From assembly GCA_946480055.1 (NCBI GenBank), contig CAMLID010000004.1:1-64000 (forward strand): a stretch of 64,000 bases of DNA, in the 5' to 3' direction. The notes beneath the pieces are model-generated. The model was not told the origin of the DNA, did not search any database, and saw nothing but the letters and a program-made list of their open reading frames with translations. The position numbers and the translations under genes are program-made. The stretch is from an uncultured Lysobacter sp. Its GTDB lineage: Bacteria > Pseudomonadota > Gammaproteobacteria > Xanthomonadales > Xanthomonadaceae. This document shows positions 48,592 through 57,760 of this stretch, piece by piece; the stretch's first letter is position 1; each line of letters starts with the position of its first letter.

Positions 48592-50481
48592 ATGACCCGT
48601 CCACATCGCCCCTCGCGGCTGGTCCTGTTCGTGCTGGTGCTGTACGCGCTGGTGTTCTGCATGCTGCTGCCGGCCGCCGCACAGGCCGCCGAACCGCTGC
48701 TGGTGCTGAGCTATCACGATGTGCGCGACGACGTCGCGCGCAAGGGCGACGGCGACGCCTACGCCGTCAGCACCCAGAACTTCGCCGCCCACCTCGACTG
48801 GCTATCCGGCCACGGCTACCACCCGGTCTCGCTGTCGCAGGTGATCGACGCCAACCGCGGCGGCGCCGCGCTGCCGTCCAAGCCGGTGCTGATCACCTTC
48901 GACGACGGCCTGCGCAGCCTGTACACGCACGCCTTTCCGCTGTTGCGCGCGTACAACTACCCGGCCCTGGCCGCGGTGGTCACGCACTGGGTCGAACTGC
49001 CGGCCGGCGAGCGCGTGGACTACGGTCCGCGTCCGTTCACCGCAGACGACTTCGTGACCTGGGCGCAGTTGCGCGAGATGCAGGCCAGCGGCCTGGTCGA
49101 AGTCGCCAGCCACAGCGACGACCTGCACCACGGCATCGTCTCCAACCCGCAGGGCAACTCGACCCCGGCCGCGGTCACCCGCCGCTACGACGCCGCCACC
49201 GGCCGCTACGAATCCGAAGCCGAATACCTCGCCCGCATCCGCGCCGACCTGGAACGCAGCAAGTCGCGCCTGCAACGCGAACTCGACCGCGCTCCACGCG
49301 CGGTGGTGTGGCCGTACGCGGCCTACAACCGCGCCACCAACGACATCGCCGACCGGCTCGGCATGAGCGTCTCCTTCGATCTGGAAGGCCGCAGCACGCC
49401 GATGCCCTCCGACCTGCACGGCATGGCGCGCTTGCTGGTGATGAACAACGCCACCGTCGGCGACCTGGCCTACCAGCTGCGCCACGATGAGGAGCGCACC
49501 GGCATGCGCGCGCTGCAGATCGACCTGGACTCGGTCTACGACGCCGACCCGGCCCAGACCGAGCGCAACCTCGACGCCCTGATCGAACGGGTCAAGCAGA
49601 TCGCGCCCAGCCACGTGTTCCTGCAGGCCTTCGCCGACCCGGACGGCAACGGTTCGGCCGACGCGCTGTACTTCCCCAACCATGCCCTGCCGATGCACGC
49701 CGACCTGTTCAACCGCGTCGCCTGGCAACTCAAGTCGCGTGCCGGCGTGGTCGTGTACGCCTGGCTGCCGGTGCTGGGTTTCGAACTGCCCGACCCCGCG
49801 CAACGCGCCGCGCTGGCGATCCCGGGCGCGCGCGCCGACGAGATCTACCGCCTCGACTACACCAAGCCCGAAGTGCGGCGCCTGGTCGCCGGCATCTACG
49901 CCGACCTGGCCGCCGGCGCCTACCTGGAAGGCCTGCTGTTCCACGACGACGCCTACCTGCGCGATACCGAACTCCAGGACAGCGCCGCGGTGGAATCGCA
50001 GGCGCGCACCCAGGAGCTGATCGACTTCACCCTGGAACTCAAGCGCGCCGCCGAGCGCTGGCGGCCCAAGCTCAAGACCGTGCGCAACCTGTACGCGCGT
50101 CCGGTGCTGGAGCCGCAGAGCGAAGCCTGGTTCGCCCAGCGCCTGGACCGCTTCAACCGCGCCTACGACTACACCGCGCTGATGGCGATGCCGTGGATGG
50201 AAGGCAGCCGCGATCCCGAACGCTGGCTCGACCGCCTGGTCGTGGCCGCGCGTACGCACGACCCGCAGCTGACCCAGACCCTGTTCGAACTGCAGACCGT
50301 GGACTGGCGCACACGCCGGCCGATCCCGGCCGAGCGCTTGCAGGCGCAGGTACGGCGCCTGCTCGCCCAGGGCGTGCGCCACGTCGGCTGGTACCCGGAC
50401 GACTTCGTCGCCGACCGCCCCGGCACCGCCGATGCGCGCGCCGCGATGTCCGCCCGTTCGTTCCCCTATCTGGAAAAGTGA
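48592..50481 (+). CDS. pgaB: Poly-beta-1,6-GlcNAc N-deacetylase PgaB
   Basis: 629 residues with two domains. The N-terminal CE4 deacetylase has YHDV, TFDDG (D104, D105) and SHSDDLHHG (H174, H179); the D-H-H spacing equals that of E. coli PgaB (D115, H184, H189). The C-terminal GHL13 domain (~290-620; LQIDLDSVYD, PSHVFLQAFADPDG, HVGWYPDDF) is glycoside-hydrolase-like. A signal peptide ends PAAAQA; the only nearby cysteine (C23) is preceded by Phe, so no lipobox is evident, unlike the E. coli lipoprotein. ATG 48592 has GGGAGA upstream and follows the pgaA stop by one base. Confidence 0.94.
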   Translation: MTRPHRPSRLVLFVLVLYALVFCMLLPAAAQAAEPLLVLSYHDVRDDVARKGDGDAYAVSTQNFAAHLDWLSGHGYHPVSLSQVIDANRGGAALPSKPVLITFDDGLRSLYTHAFPLLRAYNYPALAAVVTHWVELPAGERVDYGPRPFTADDFVTWAQLREMQASGLVEVASHSDDLHHGIVSNPQGNSTPAAVTRRYDAATGRYESEAEYLARIRADLERSKSRLQRELDRAPRAVVWPYAAYNRATNDIADRLGMSVSFDLEGRSTPMPSDLHGMARLLVMNNATVGDLAYQLRHDEERTGMRALQIDLDSVYDADPAQTERNLDALIERVKQIAPSHVFLQAFADPDGNGSADALYFPNHALPMHADLFNRVAWQLKSRAGVVVYAWLPVLGFELPDPAQRAALAIPGARADEIYRLDYTKPEVRRLVAGIYADLAAGAYLEGLLFHDDAYLRDTELQDSAAVESQARTQELIDFTLELKRAAERWRPKLKTVRNLYARPVLEPQSEAWFAQRLDRFNRAYDYTALMAMPWMEGSRDPERWLDRLVVAARTHDPQLTQTLFELQTVDWRTRRPIPAERLQAQVRRLLAQGVRHVGWYPDDFVADRPGTADARAAMSARSFPYLEK

Positions 50482-50491
50482 GGAGATGGCC

Positions 50492-51739
50492 ATGCAACGG
50501 TTCCTCACCCTGCTGTTCGAGTTCGCGTTCTTCTACCCGATCGTGATGTCGTTCTTCTGGATCTCCGGCGGGCTCTACTACTACCTGCGCCGCGAGCGCC
50601 ACGCGCGCCCGCGCACCGATCCGCCGCCGTTGGCGCACAGCCCGCCGGTGTCGATCCTGATCCCGTGCCACAACGAAGGCGACAACGTCCAGGAAACCAT
50701 CGCCGCGGCGATGGCGCAGCGCTATCCGGATTTCGAAGTCATCGCCATCAACGACGGCAGCCGCGACGACACCGCCGAGAAGCTCAACATCCTGGCCCAG
50801 CAGTACGAGCGCCTGCGCGTGATCCACCTCGACCGCAACCTGGGCAAGGCCAACGCCATGCGCATGGGCGCGCTGGCCGCGCGTTCGGAATACCTGGTCT
50901 GCATCGACGGCGACGCCCTGCTCGACGAGTACGCCACCCATTGGATGGTCTGGCACTTGTCATCGGGCCAGCGCGTCGGCGCGGTCACCGGCAACCCGCG
51001 CATCCGCAACCGCTCGACCCTGCTCGGGCGCCTGCAGGTCGGCGAGTTCTCCTCGATCATCGGCATGATCAAGCGCGCCCAGCGCGTCTACGGGCGTCTG
51101 TTCACCGTGTCCGGCGTGATCTGCGCGTTCCGCCGCACCGCCCTGCATCGGATCGGCTACTGGGCCGACAACATGGTGACCGAGGACATCGACATCAGCT
51201 GGCGCCTGCAGATGGACCACTGGGACATCCGCTACGAGCCCAACGCGCTGTGCTTCATCCTGATGCCGGAAACGCTCAAGGGCCTGTGGCGCCAGCGCCT
51301 GCGCTGGGCCCAGGGCGGCGTCGAGGTGTTGCTGCGACATAGCCGCGATCTGCTGCTGTGGCGCAAGCGCCGCATGTGGGCGGTGATGGCCGAATACCTG
51401 TTCAGCGTCGCCTGGGCCTACACCATGGCGTTGATCATGCTGCTGTGGCTGGTCGGCCTGGTCGTACCGCTGCCGCCGGAGCTGTACATCCGCAGCCTGC
51501 TGCCCTCGTGGCACGGCATGATCCTGGCGATGGTCTGCCTGCTGCAGTTCGCCGCCAGCATCGTGATCGACCGCCGCTACGAGACCGGCGTCGGCCGCAA
51601 TTACTACTGGATGATCTGGTACCCGATGGCGTACTGGTTGTTGAGTTTCCTGACCACCGTGACCGCCGTGCCCAAAGCGCTGCTCAAGCGCCGCGACACC
51701 CGCGCGACCTGGGTCAGTCCTGACAGGGGAATCCGATGA
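50492..51739 (+). CDS. pgaC: PNAG synthase glycosyltransferase PgaC
   Basis: 415-residue inner-membrane family 2 glycosyltransferase polymerising UDP-GlcNAc. N-terminal helix (FEFAFFYPIVMSFFWISGG), then D88 (INDGS), the DxD D139-D141 (IDGDALLD), TED at 230-232 and QRLRW at 268-272, followed by three or four C-terminal helices. ATG 50492 is preferred over ATG 50486 because GAGGAG then lies six bases upstream. It overlaps pgaD (ATGA). In E. coli, PgaC with PgaD is activated by cyclic di-GMP. Confidence 0.95.
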   Translation: MQRFLTLLFEFAFFYPIVMSFFWISGGLYYYLRRERHARPRTDPPPLAHSPPVSILIPCHNEGDNVQETIAAAMAQRYPDFEVIAINDGSRDDTAEKLNILAQQYERLRVIHLDRNLGKANAMRMGALAARSEYLVCIDGDALLDEYATHWMVWHLSSGQRVGAVTGNPRIRNRSTLLGRLQVGEFSSIIGMIKRAQRVYGRLFTVSGVICAFRRTALHRIGYWADNMVTEDIDISWRLQMDHWDIRYEPNALCFILMPETLKGLWRQRLRWAQGGVEVLLRHSRDLLLWRKRRMWAVMAEYLFSVAWAYTMALIMLLWLVGLVVPLPPELYIRSLLPSWHGMILAMVCLLQFAASIVIDRRYETGVGRNYYWMIWYPMAYWLLSFLTTVTAVPKALLKRRDTRATWVSPDRGIR

Positions 51740-52254
51740 GCACCACCGACCTGAGCCTCAAGACGGCCCGCCTGAACGCGGCCAGATTCGATTCGCGCCT
51801 GATCCAGAAGCGGCGCGCGCAACCGCGCCTGCGCCGCACTGCCTGGGGTTTCGTGACCGCGGTGTTCTGGGGCATGTACGTGTACCTGTGGATGCCGGTG
51901 ATCACCTTGGTGCTGTGGCTGCTCGGCATACGCAACGCCTACTTCGAACTGTACCTGCGCGAGCACCGGGTCGAACCCTTCCTGCTGATCGCCCTGCCCA
52001 GCATGGCGGTGTGCGCGGCGCTGCTGCTGATCGTGTGGGCCGAGTACAACCGCTGGCGCTTCGCCGGCAAGGATCGCCGCGGCGCCCCGCCCAGCGCCTC
52101 GCTGGACGAGATCTCGCTCGCGCTGGGCGCGAACGCCGAACTCGGCGCCGCGATCAACGCCGGCCGCGTGGTGGTCCTGAACATGGACACACATGCGATC
52201 CCGCGCTCGGTGCGCACCGTCGCCCTACCGGGCGATTCGGCACTGCCCGTCTGA
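51736..52254 (+). CDS. pgaD: PNAG synthesis accessory membrane protein PgaD
   Basis: 172 residues with two transmembrane helices (TAWGFVTAVFWGMYVYLWMP and PFLLIALPSMAVCAALLLIV) and cytoplasmic ends, as in PgaD, which binds cyclic di-GMP together with PgaC. It is longer than E. coli PgaD (137) through a C-terminal ~60-residue tail. ATG 51736 overlaps the pgaC stop. Position and topology carry the call, since PgaD sequences diverge. Confidence 0.88.
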   Translation: MSTTDLSLKTARLNAARFDSRLIQKRRAQPRLRRTAWGFVTAVFWGMYVYLWMPVITLVLWLLGIRNAYFELYLREHRVEPFLLIALPSMAVCAALLLIVWAEYNRWRFAGKDRRGAPPSASLDEISLALGANAELGAAINAGRVVVLNMDTHAIPRSVRTVALPGDSALPV

Positions 52255-52258
52255 GTCT

Positions 52259-52344
52259 TGCAGGAGCGGCGCGCGTCGCGCCCGCGCGACGGCCCGTGAC
52301 GTCAGCGCGCGGCCGCGATACGCGCCGCTCCTGCAGATTTTTTT
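52259..52344 (+). terminator. REP-type inverted pair with T7 tail ending the pga operon
   Basis: TGCAGGAGCGGCGCG (52259-52273) pairs perfectly with 52321-52335 and is followed by GA and seven T (52338-52344). The 47-bp interior is itself GC-rich and self-complementary. It starts four bases after the pgaD stop. The AGGAGCGGCG core is shared with the REP-like units at 11.9 and 14.5 kb, so a repeat element appears to serve as terminator. Confidence 0.7.
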
Positions 52345-52590
52345 CCCGGTCCCGGCCGACGCTGCTCCAGTACGCGCAGACAGGGCTGCGGTAGCGGGCA
52401 AAGGTCGGCTTACGATCCATGGCGGAAGCAGCCCCGCTCGGCCGATATCGCCGGCCGCTGATGGAAAGTGGAATTCGTCGGTTGCTTGGTCCGTCAGTCG
52501 ATGGACGGTTCTCGTTCCACCTCCCAAGCCGTATCCTCCGCCGATGCAGCCGCCCACCCCGCCCTGGCTGCCTCCGCCCCTATCGCCGCC

Positions 52591-53634
52591 ATGATCGCCC
52601 CCTACCTGCTGTTCTTCTTCGCCGGCCTGGGCGCGTTCAACGGATCGGCCTTGGCCGCCTACCTGCTGTTGCGGCGCCCGGTCACGCCGGCGCAGCGATG
52701 GCTGGCGGTGTTGATCCTGGCGATCAGCATCCGCACCGGGAAGTCGGTGCTGTTCTATTTCTACCCGGAGATTCCCAGGACGGTTCTGCAGGTGGGCCTG
52801 ACCGCCTGTTTCCTGATCGGGCCCTGCTTGCTCGGCTTCGTGCGGGCGTGGGCGGATCCGGCGGGCGAGCGCACGCGCCGGGACTGGATAATCGCCGCGG
52901 GCCTGCTCGCGGCCGCCACGATTGCCGGCGCGGCCTTCCCCTACGCCGACCATCCGCAGTGGTGGGGCATGCCGGTTTGGCACCTGGTGACATACAGCTG
53001 GCTGGCCTGCCTGCTGGCCTCCGTCGGCCTGTACCTGCGCGCCGTGCGGCGAACCGAACTCGCGGCCGCCGCCGACGGCATCGGCCGCGGCCATGCCGCG
53101 GCGGTGATCGCCGGGGTCGCGGTGGTCTGGCTGGCGTATTTCACCGCCGGGCTGACCTCGTACATTGTCGGCGCGCTGTCGTTCTCGCTGGTGCTGTACC
53201 TGGGCGCGGTCGCCCTGCTCGCCCGGCGCAAGGCGCGCGTCGCCGTCGAACCCTACCAGGACCGCAAGATCGCCGCGGACGAGGCCCAGGCCGCGTTGCA
53301 GTCCCTGCACCGGCTGATGGCCGAGGAAGCGCTGTACCAGGACGCGCACCTCAACCTGGTCCGGGTCGCGCGCCGCCTGAATCTGCCGCCGGCACGCTTG
53401 TCGCAATTGCTGAACGACAACCACAAGACCGCCTTCAAGCCCTACCTGATGCAGCTGCGAGTGGACGCCGCCAAGCGGCGGTTGCGCGAACCGGGCCGAG
53501 TGGCGATGGAGCAAGTCGCCGAAGCCTCCGGTTTCCTGTCCATGTCCACCTTCTACAGCAGCTTCAAGAAGCTCGAAGGCATGACGCCCGCGGCCTGGCG
53601 GCAGGCGCACCTCGCCGGCGCGCCCGACTCCTGA
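52591..53634 (+). CDS. AraC-family regulator with N-terminal membrane domain
   Basis: 347 residues. About seven hydrophobic helices occupy residues 1-215 (MIAPYLLFFFAGLGAFNG ... ALSFSLVLYLGAVALLARR). A cytoplasmic AraC domain follows with HLNLVRVARRLNLPPARLSQLL and MEQVAEASGFLSMSTFYSSF. This membrane-AraC architecture is common in Lysobacter and Xanthomonas; signals and targets are unknown. ATG 52591 begins directly at the first helix; a longer frame from 52468 adds an unlikely polar leader. It precedes a serine-hydrolase gene by 92 bp on the same strand and might control it. Confidence 0.85.
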   Translation: MIAPYLLFFFAGLGAFNGSALAAYLLLRRPVTPAQRWLAVLILAISIRTGKSVLFYFYPEIPRTVLQVGLTACFLIGPCLLGFVRAWADPAGERTRRDWIIAAGLLAAATIAGAAFPYADHPQWWGMPVWHLVTYSWLACLLASVGLYLRAVRRTELAAAADGIGRGHAAAVIAGVAVVWLAYFTAGLTSYIVGALSFSLVLYLGAVALLARRKARVAVEPYQDRKIAADEAQAALQSLHRLMAEEALYQDAHLNLVRVARRLNLPPARLSQLLNDNHKTAFKPYLMQLRVDAAKRRLREPGRVAMEQVAEASGFLSMSTFYSSFKKLEGMTPAAWRQAHLAGAPDS

Positions 53635-53726
53635 AACAGGTTTTGGGAGTGCGGTCAGGCGCGCCAGGAAACTGAGTCGGCGAAGATTTCGCCAGACTGG
53701 GTGCGGTTCACCCAGCGGAGCGATCC

Positions 53727-55769
53727 ATGTCGCAAGCCTTACCGAAACGCACCTTGTCAAAGCGCACGCCGTCGTCCGCGGCCGCCGCGATCCTCCAGCG
53801 TTGCCTGCTCGCCGCCCTGCTGGTCTGCACGCCGGCGGTCGCCTCCTGGGCGCAAACGGCCGCCAGCGCAGCGACGGCCGAATCGGCCGCGGGCACGCCG
53901 GGCAAGACGGCCTCCGGGCATGGCTACATCGTTCCACCGGATTGGACCCAGGCACGGCGCGGCCATGCGGTCGTGCTGCAGGCTCCCGAAGGCGGATCGT
54001 GGATCGCCCTGATCGAAGTCGATGCCGGCAATGCGGCCGACGCGGCGGCGCAGGCCTGGATGGACTACGCCGGCCGCCCGCCGCCGGAACTGCTCATGAC
54101 GACGCCGCTGGCCAACCACAACGGCTGGGTCGACGGCCGCAACCACGTCTACCGCGCCCCGGCCGGCGAGCCGCGCCAGCTGAGCGCGCGCGCCATGCGC
54201 AACGGCGAGCACTGGGTCGTGCGCATCGACGACCTCGCCACGGCCGTCGCCGGCAAGCGCGCGGCCGACCTGAGCCTGATCCGCGACGAATTCCTGCCGG
54301 CCGGCCATGTCAGGGAGAGCTTCGCCGGCCGCAATGCGCATGCGCTCGATGCCGGCAAAGTCGAGGAACTGAAAGCCTTCGTCGGCCGGTCGCAGCGGCT
54401 GCTGGAGGTGCCCGGAATCTCCGTCGGCATCGTCCAGGGCGGCAAGGTCGTGTACGCCGGCGGGTTCGGTGTGCGAGAGAGCGGCAAGCCCGAGCCGGTG
54501 GATGCCGACACGCTGTACCCGATCGCATCCAACACCAAATCGCTGACCACCCTGATGCTGGCCAAGCTGGTGGACGAAGGCAGGTTCCGCTGGGATACGC
54601 CGGTCGTCGAACTGTTGCCCGGGTTCAAGCTGGCCGACGCGGACGTCGCCGCGAAGATGCAGGTCCGGCATCTTTCCTGCGCCTGCGCCGGGCTGCCTTA
54701 CCGCAACCTCGATTGGGAGTTCGCTCCGCCCGACGCGCCGGCGTCCATCGTGTTCGACATCCTCAGCCGGATGCGCCCTACCAGCGCCTTCGGCAGCAGC
54801 TATCAGTACACCAATCCGCCGGCCGCCGCCGCGGGCTACCTGGGCGGCCATGTCGCCTATCCCGATCTGGAGCTCGGCCACGCCTACGACCGGGCGATGG
54901 CGACGCGGGTGTTCGAACCGCTGGGCATGACGCGCACCACCTTCGACTTCGACCGGGCCATGCGCGGCAACTTCGCGCGCTCGCACGGCGTGGGCCTGGA
55001 CGGCGGCATCGCCCTCGTCGATCCGAGGCGGGACCGTCAGATGCACGCCGTGCGCCCCACCGGCGGCGCATGGAGCAACGTCAACGATCTGCTCGCCTAC
55101 CTGACATTGGAATTGAACGGCGGGCGGTTTCCCGACGGCCGACGCCATCTCTCGGAAGCGGCGTTGCACGAACGGTGGAAGCCGCAGATCGGCACCGGCG
55201 GGCAATCCTGGTACGGGCTGGGCCTGGACACCGACGTATCGAACGGCACCCCGATGCTGTACCACGGCGGCCGCCTGTACGGGCAGCGCAGCAATATGGT
55301 CTGGTGGCCCGAGCACGACGTCGGCCTGGTCGTCCTGATGAACTCCAGCACCGGCAACGTGCTGATGGATGCCATGCCGAGGAAGCTGATGGAGGTCCTG
55401 TTCGACGGACAACCCGAAGCCGACAGCATGGTGGCCGCCGCCGCGGCCACCGAGCGCGAACAGCGCGAAGTCCGGCGCCGGCAATGGACGTTCCCGGTCG
55501 ACCGCGAACACGCCGCCTTGCTGGCGTCGCGCTATCGCAACGAACGGCTAGGCGAGCTGCGCGTGGAGCGATCCCAGGGCAAGCTGCGCTTCCGCTTCGA
55601 CGCCTGGGACATGCCGGTCGCCTCGCGCCGCAGCGCCGATGGCGTCGTCGAATTCATCGGCGCGATCCCCAGCCCGCCACCGCCGTTGGTCGCCGGCAGT
55701 TCCCCGTCCGGGCGGACGCTGCGCTTGCGGGATGCGCAGAACGAGTATGTGTTCACTGAAGTGGATTGA
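53727..55769 (+). CDS. Exported beta-lactamase-fold serine hydrolase
   Basis: 680 residues. Signal peptide ~20-42 (ILQRCLLAALLVCTPAVASWA), an unrecognised N-terminal domain (~60-200), then a class C beta-lactamase-like domain with S268-N-T-K271, Y361-T-N363 and a YHGG motif in place of KTG. A C-terminal beta domain (~585-680) follows, as in many esterase/peptidase members. Activity could be esterase, D-aminopeptidase or peptidase; resistance is not implied. ATG 53727 has GGAG upstream. Confidence 0.87.
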   Translation: MSQALPKRTLSKRTPSSAAAAILQRCLLAALLVCTPAVASWAQTAASAATAESAAGTPGKTASGHGYIVPPDWTQARRGHAVVLQAPEGGSWIALIEVDAGNAADAAAQAWMDYAGRPPPELLMTTPLANHNGWVDGRNHVYRAPAGEPRQLSARAMRNGEHWVVRIDDLATAVAGKRAADLSLIRDEFLPAGHVRESFAGRNAHALDAGKVEELKAFVGRSQRLLEVPGISVGIVQGGKVVYAGGFGVRESGKPEPVDADTLYPIASNTKSLTTLMLAKLVDEGRFRWDTPVVELLPGFKLADADVAAKMQVRHLSCACAGLPYRNLDWEFAPPDAPASIVFDILSRMRPTSAFGSSYQYTNPPAAAAGYLGGHVAYPDLELGHAYDRAMATRVFEPLGMTRTTFDFDRAMRGNFARSHGVGLDGGIALVDPRRDRQMHAVRPTGGAWSNVNDLLAYLTLELNGGRFPDGRRHLSEAALHERWKPQIGTGGQSWYGLGLDTDVSNGTPMLYHGGRLYGQRSNMVWWPEHDVGLVVLMNSSTGNVLMDAMPRKLMEVLFDGQPEADSMVAAAAATEREQREVRRRQWTFPVDREHAALLASRYRNERLGELRVERSQGKLRFRFDAWDMPVASRRSADGVVEFIGAIPSPPPPLVAGSSPSGRTLRLRDAQNEYVFTEVD

Positions 55770-55886
55770 GGCGGTTCTGCCGCGCGCGAAGGACGAGCCG
55801 CCGATGGCGTTGTCAGCCCCTGACTGAGAACGGACATTGACCTGAGTGACCGCCCGAAACGGACAGACAGGCGACCACGGAACGCC

Positions 55887-56753
55887 TCAAGCCTCCAAGA
55901 ACTCCAACGCCTTTTTCACGAAGGCCTCGTGCCGCTGAAAGATCCCGCCATGCCCTGCGTCCTCATAGAGAACGAGTTCGGCGTTCGGCAAGCGGCGCGC
56001 CAAGTCGACCGAGTTGCTGCTGGGCACCATCTTGTCGTGATCGCCATTGGCCACCAGCACCGGATGACCAATGCGAGACAGGTCGGCCGCAGGCTGACGC
56101 CCCCAGGCATGGATGGCCTTCAGTTGCGCGAGGAAGGCCGGGATCGAGACCGGCCGGTCGCGGTGTTCGCTGCGCTCGCTCAGCCGCACCAGGAACTCGC
56201 GCGCCGCGCGACGGCCGTTGCGGGTCGTGGTGAAGAACAGGTGGTATTCGGGGTGCTTGAGGGAGAGCGCGGCCTTGATCATGTCGCGGACGGTGATCGA
56301 CGTTACCCTGTCGATGCCCGTTCCCCCGGCCGGCCCGGTTCCCGCCAGGATGAGCTTCCTGACCAATTGCGGTTCTTCCTGCGCGATCACCTGAGAAATG
56401 AAACCGCCCAGCGAAAAGCCGAGCAGGTCGACCTGAGCGAAGCCGAGGGCCCGGATGAAAGCCACCGCATCGCGCGCCATCGCCTCCACCGTAGCGGGCG
56501 TCTTGCCCGCGGATGCGCCGACGCCCCGGTTGTCGAAGACGATGACGCGGCGTTTCGCGGCGATGCCGTCGACGACCCGCGGATCCCATCGGTCGAGTTC
56601 CGCGGCCAGGTGATTGAAGAAGACGATCGGCACTCCGGTGTCAGGCCCGAGTTGCCGATAGGCGAAGCCGCTCCCATCGACATCGGCGTGGAGGGTCGGT
56701 GCATTCCGCCACACGATGTTCGGGGCGGTTCTCGATGGTTCGTGCGCGCTCAT
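55887..56753 (-). CDS. Alpha/beta hydrolase
   Basis: 288-residue alpha/beta-hydrolase. Nucleophile S114 in GFSLGG, acid in NGDHDKMVP, histidine in GHGGIF; oxyanion region FFNHLAAELDRWDP. ATG 56753 has GAGGTGA six bases upstream; a GTG at 56762 overlapping the previous stop is the alternative. It is the last gene of the SDR-SDR-MDR-hydrolase operon. Haloperoxidase- or lactonase-like activity is possible, but the substrate is unknown. Confidence 0.85.
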   Translation of the reverse strand: MSAHEPSRTAPNIVWRNAPTLHADVDGSGFAYRQLGPDTGVPIVFFNHLAAELDRWDPRVVDGIAAKRRVIVFDNRGVGASAGKTPATVEAMARDAVAFIRALGFAQVDLLGFSLGGFISQVIAQEEPQLVRKLILAGTGPAGGTGIDRVTSITVRDMIKAALSLKHPEYHLFFTTTRNGRRAAREFLVRLSERSEHRDRPVSIPAFLAQLKAIHAWGRQPAADLSRIGHPVLVANGDHDKMVPSSNSVDLARRLPNAELVLYEDAGHGGIFQRHEAFVKKALEFLEA

Positions 56754-56758
56754 GTCGC

Positions 56759-57760
56759 TCACCTCAACTTGACGACGACCTTGCCTTTGACCCGCCCCGT
56801 CGCGAGATAGTCCATCGCCTCATTGGTGGCCTGGAACGGGAAGACCCGATCCACGATCGGGCGGACGATGCCGGATTCGATCAGCGAGGTGATCTTGCCC
56901 AGCTGCTCGCCGTTCGCCCGCATGAAGACGAACGAATAGCCGACGCCGTGCCGTTTGGCCTTGCTGCGGATGCCGAAGCTCAGCAGGCGCGTGACCTGCC
57001 GCAGGAACCCGTTCAGGCCGCTCTCCCTGGCGAACGCGACATCCGGCGGGCCGGAGATGGAAATGAGCATGCCCCCGGGTTTCAGCACCTTGAGCGACTG
57101 CTCCAGCGTGTCCTTGCCCAGACTGTTCAGGACCACGTCGTAGCCGTTCAGGACCTTCGTGTAGTCCTCTTTCTTGTAGTCGACGACGACGTCCGCACCG
57201 AGGCTTCTGACCAGGTCGACGTTCTCCGTACTGGTGGTCGTCGCCACCGTCGCGCCGAGGTGCTTGGCCAACTGGATCGCGAACGTGCCGACCCCGCCGG
57301 AACCGGCGTGGATCAGGACCTTCTGTCCCCGCTTCAGCTCGGCTCGATCGATCAGCACCTGCCACGCGGTCAGGCCCACCAGCGGGATCGAGGCGGCCTC
57401 TTCCATGCTGAGATTGCCGGGTTTCAACGCCAGGTCGGCTTCGTCGATGGCGATGAATTCCGCGAGCGTCCCGATCCGATCCTGGCTCGGCCGCGCATAC
57501 ACCTCGTCGCCGGGCTTGAAGCCTCGAACCTTCGACCCGACCCGGACCACGACGCCGGCGACGTCGTTGCCCAGAATCAGCGGCAAGCGATACGGCAGGA
57601 TGAGCTTGAACTCGCCGTCCCGGATCTTGGCATCCAGCTGGTTCAAACCGGCCGCGTGCACGGCGACCAGGACATCACGGTCGCGCACTTCCGGTTCCGG
57701 CATATCGCCCAGGCGCAATGCGGATTGCTTCTTGTAGCGATCGAGGATGTACGCCTTCAT
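56759..57760 (-). CDS. Zinc-free medium-chain NADP-dependent oxidoreductase
   Basis: 333-residue quinone-reductase-type MDR protein. GroES-like N-terminal domain (LGNDVAGVVVRVGSKVRGFKPGDEV) and Rossmann motif HAGSGGVGTFAIQLAKHLGA; no structural or catalytic zinc cysteines. Probable alkenal/enone or quinone reductase. Its ATG overlaps the stop of the preceding SDR gene (ATGA), and its stop lies 5 bp before the hydrolase ATG. Confidence 0.88.
   Translation of the reverse strand: MKAYILDRYKKQSALRLGDMPEPEVRDRDVLVAVHAAGLNQLDAKIRDGEFKLILPYRLPLILGNDVAGVVVRVGSKVRGFKPGDEVYARPSQDRIGTLAEFIAIDEADLALKPGNLSMEEAASIPLVGLTAWQVLIDRAELKRGQKVLIHAGSGGVGTFAIQLAKHLGATVATTTSTENVDLVRSLGADVVVDYKKEDYTKVLNGYDVVLNSLGKDTLEQSLKVLKPGGMLISISGPPDVAFARESGLNGFLRQVTRLLSFGIRSKAKRHGVGYSFVFMRANGEQLGKITSLIESGIVRPIVDRVFPFQATNEAMDYLATGRVKGKVVVKLR

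Noticed and set aside
46614..48662. 682-codon minus-strand frame across pgaA, and a similar one at 48802-50508 across pgaB
   Set aside because: Antisense shadows caused by G+C-rich codon bias; the plus-strand frames have clear family motifs and operon spacing.
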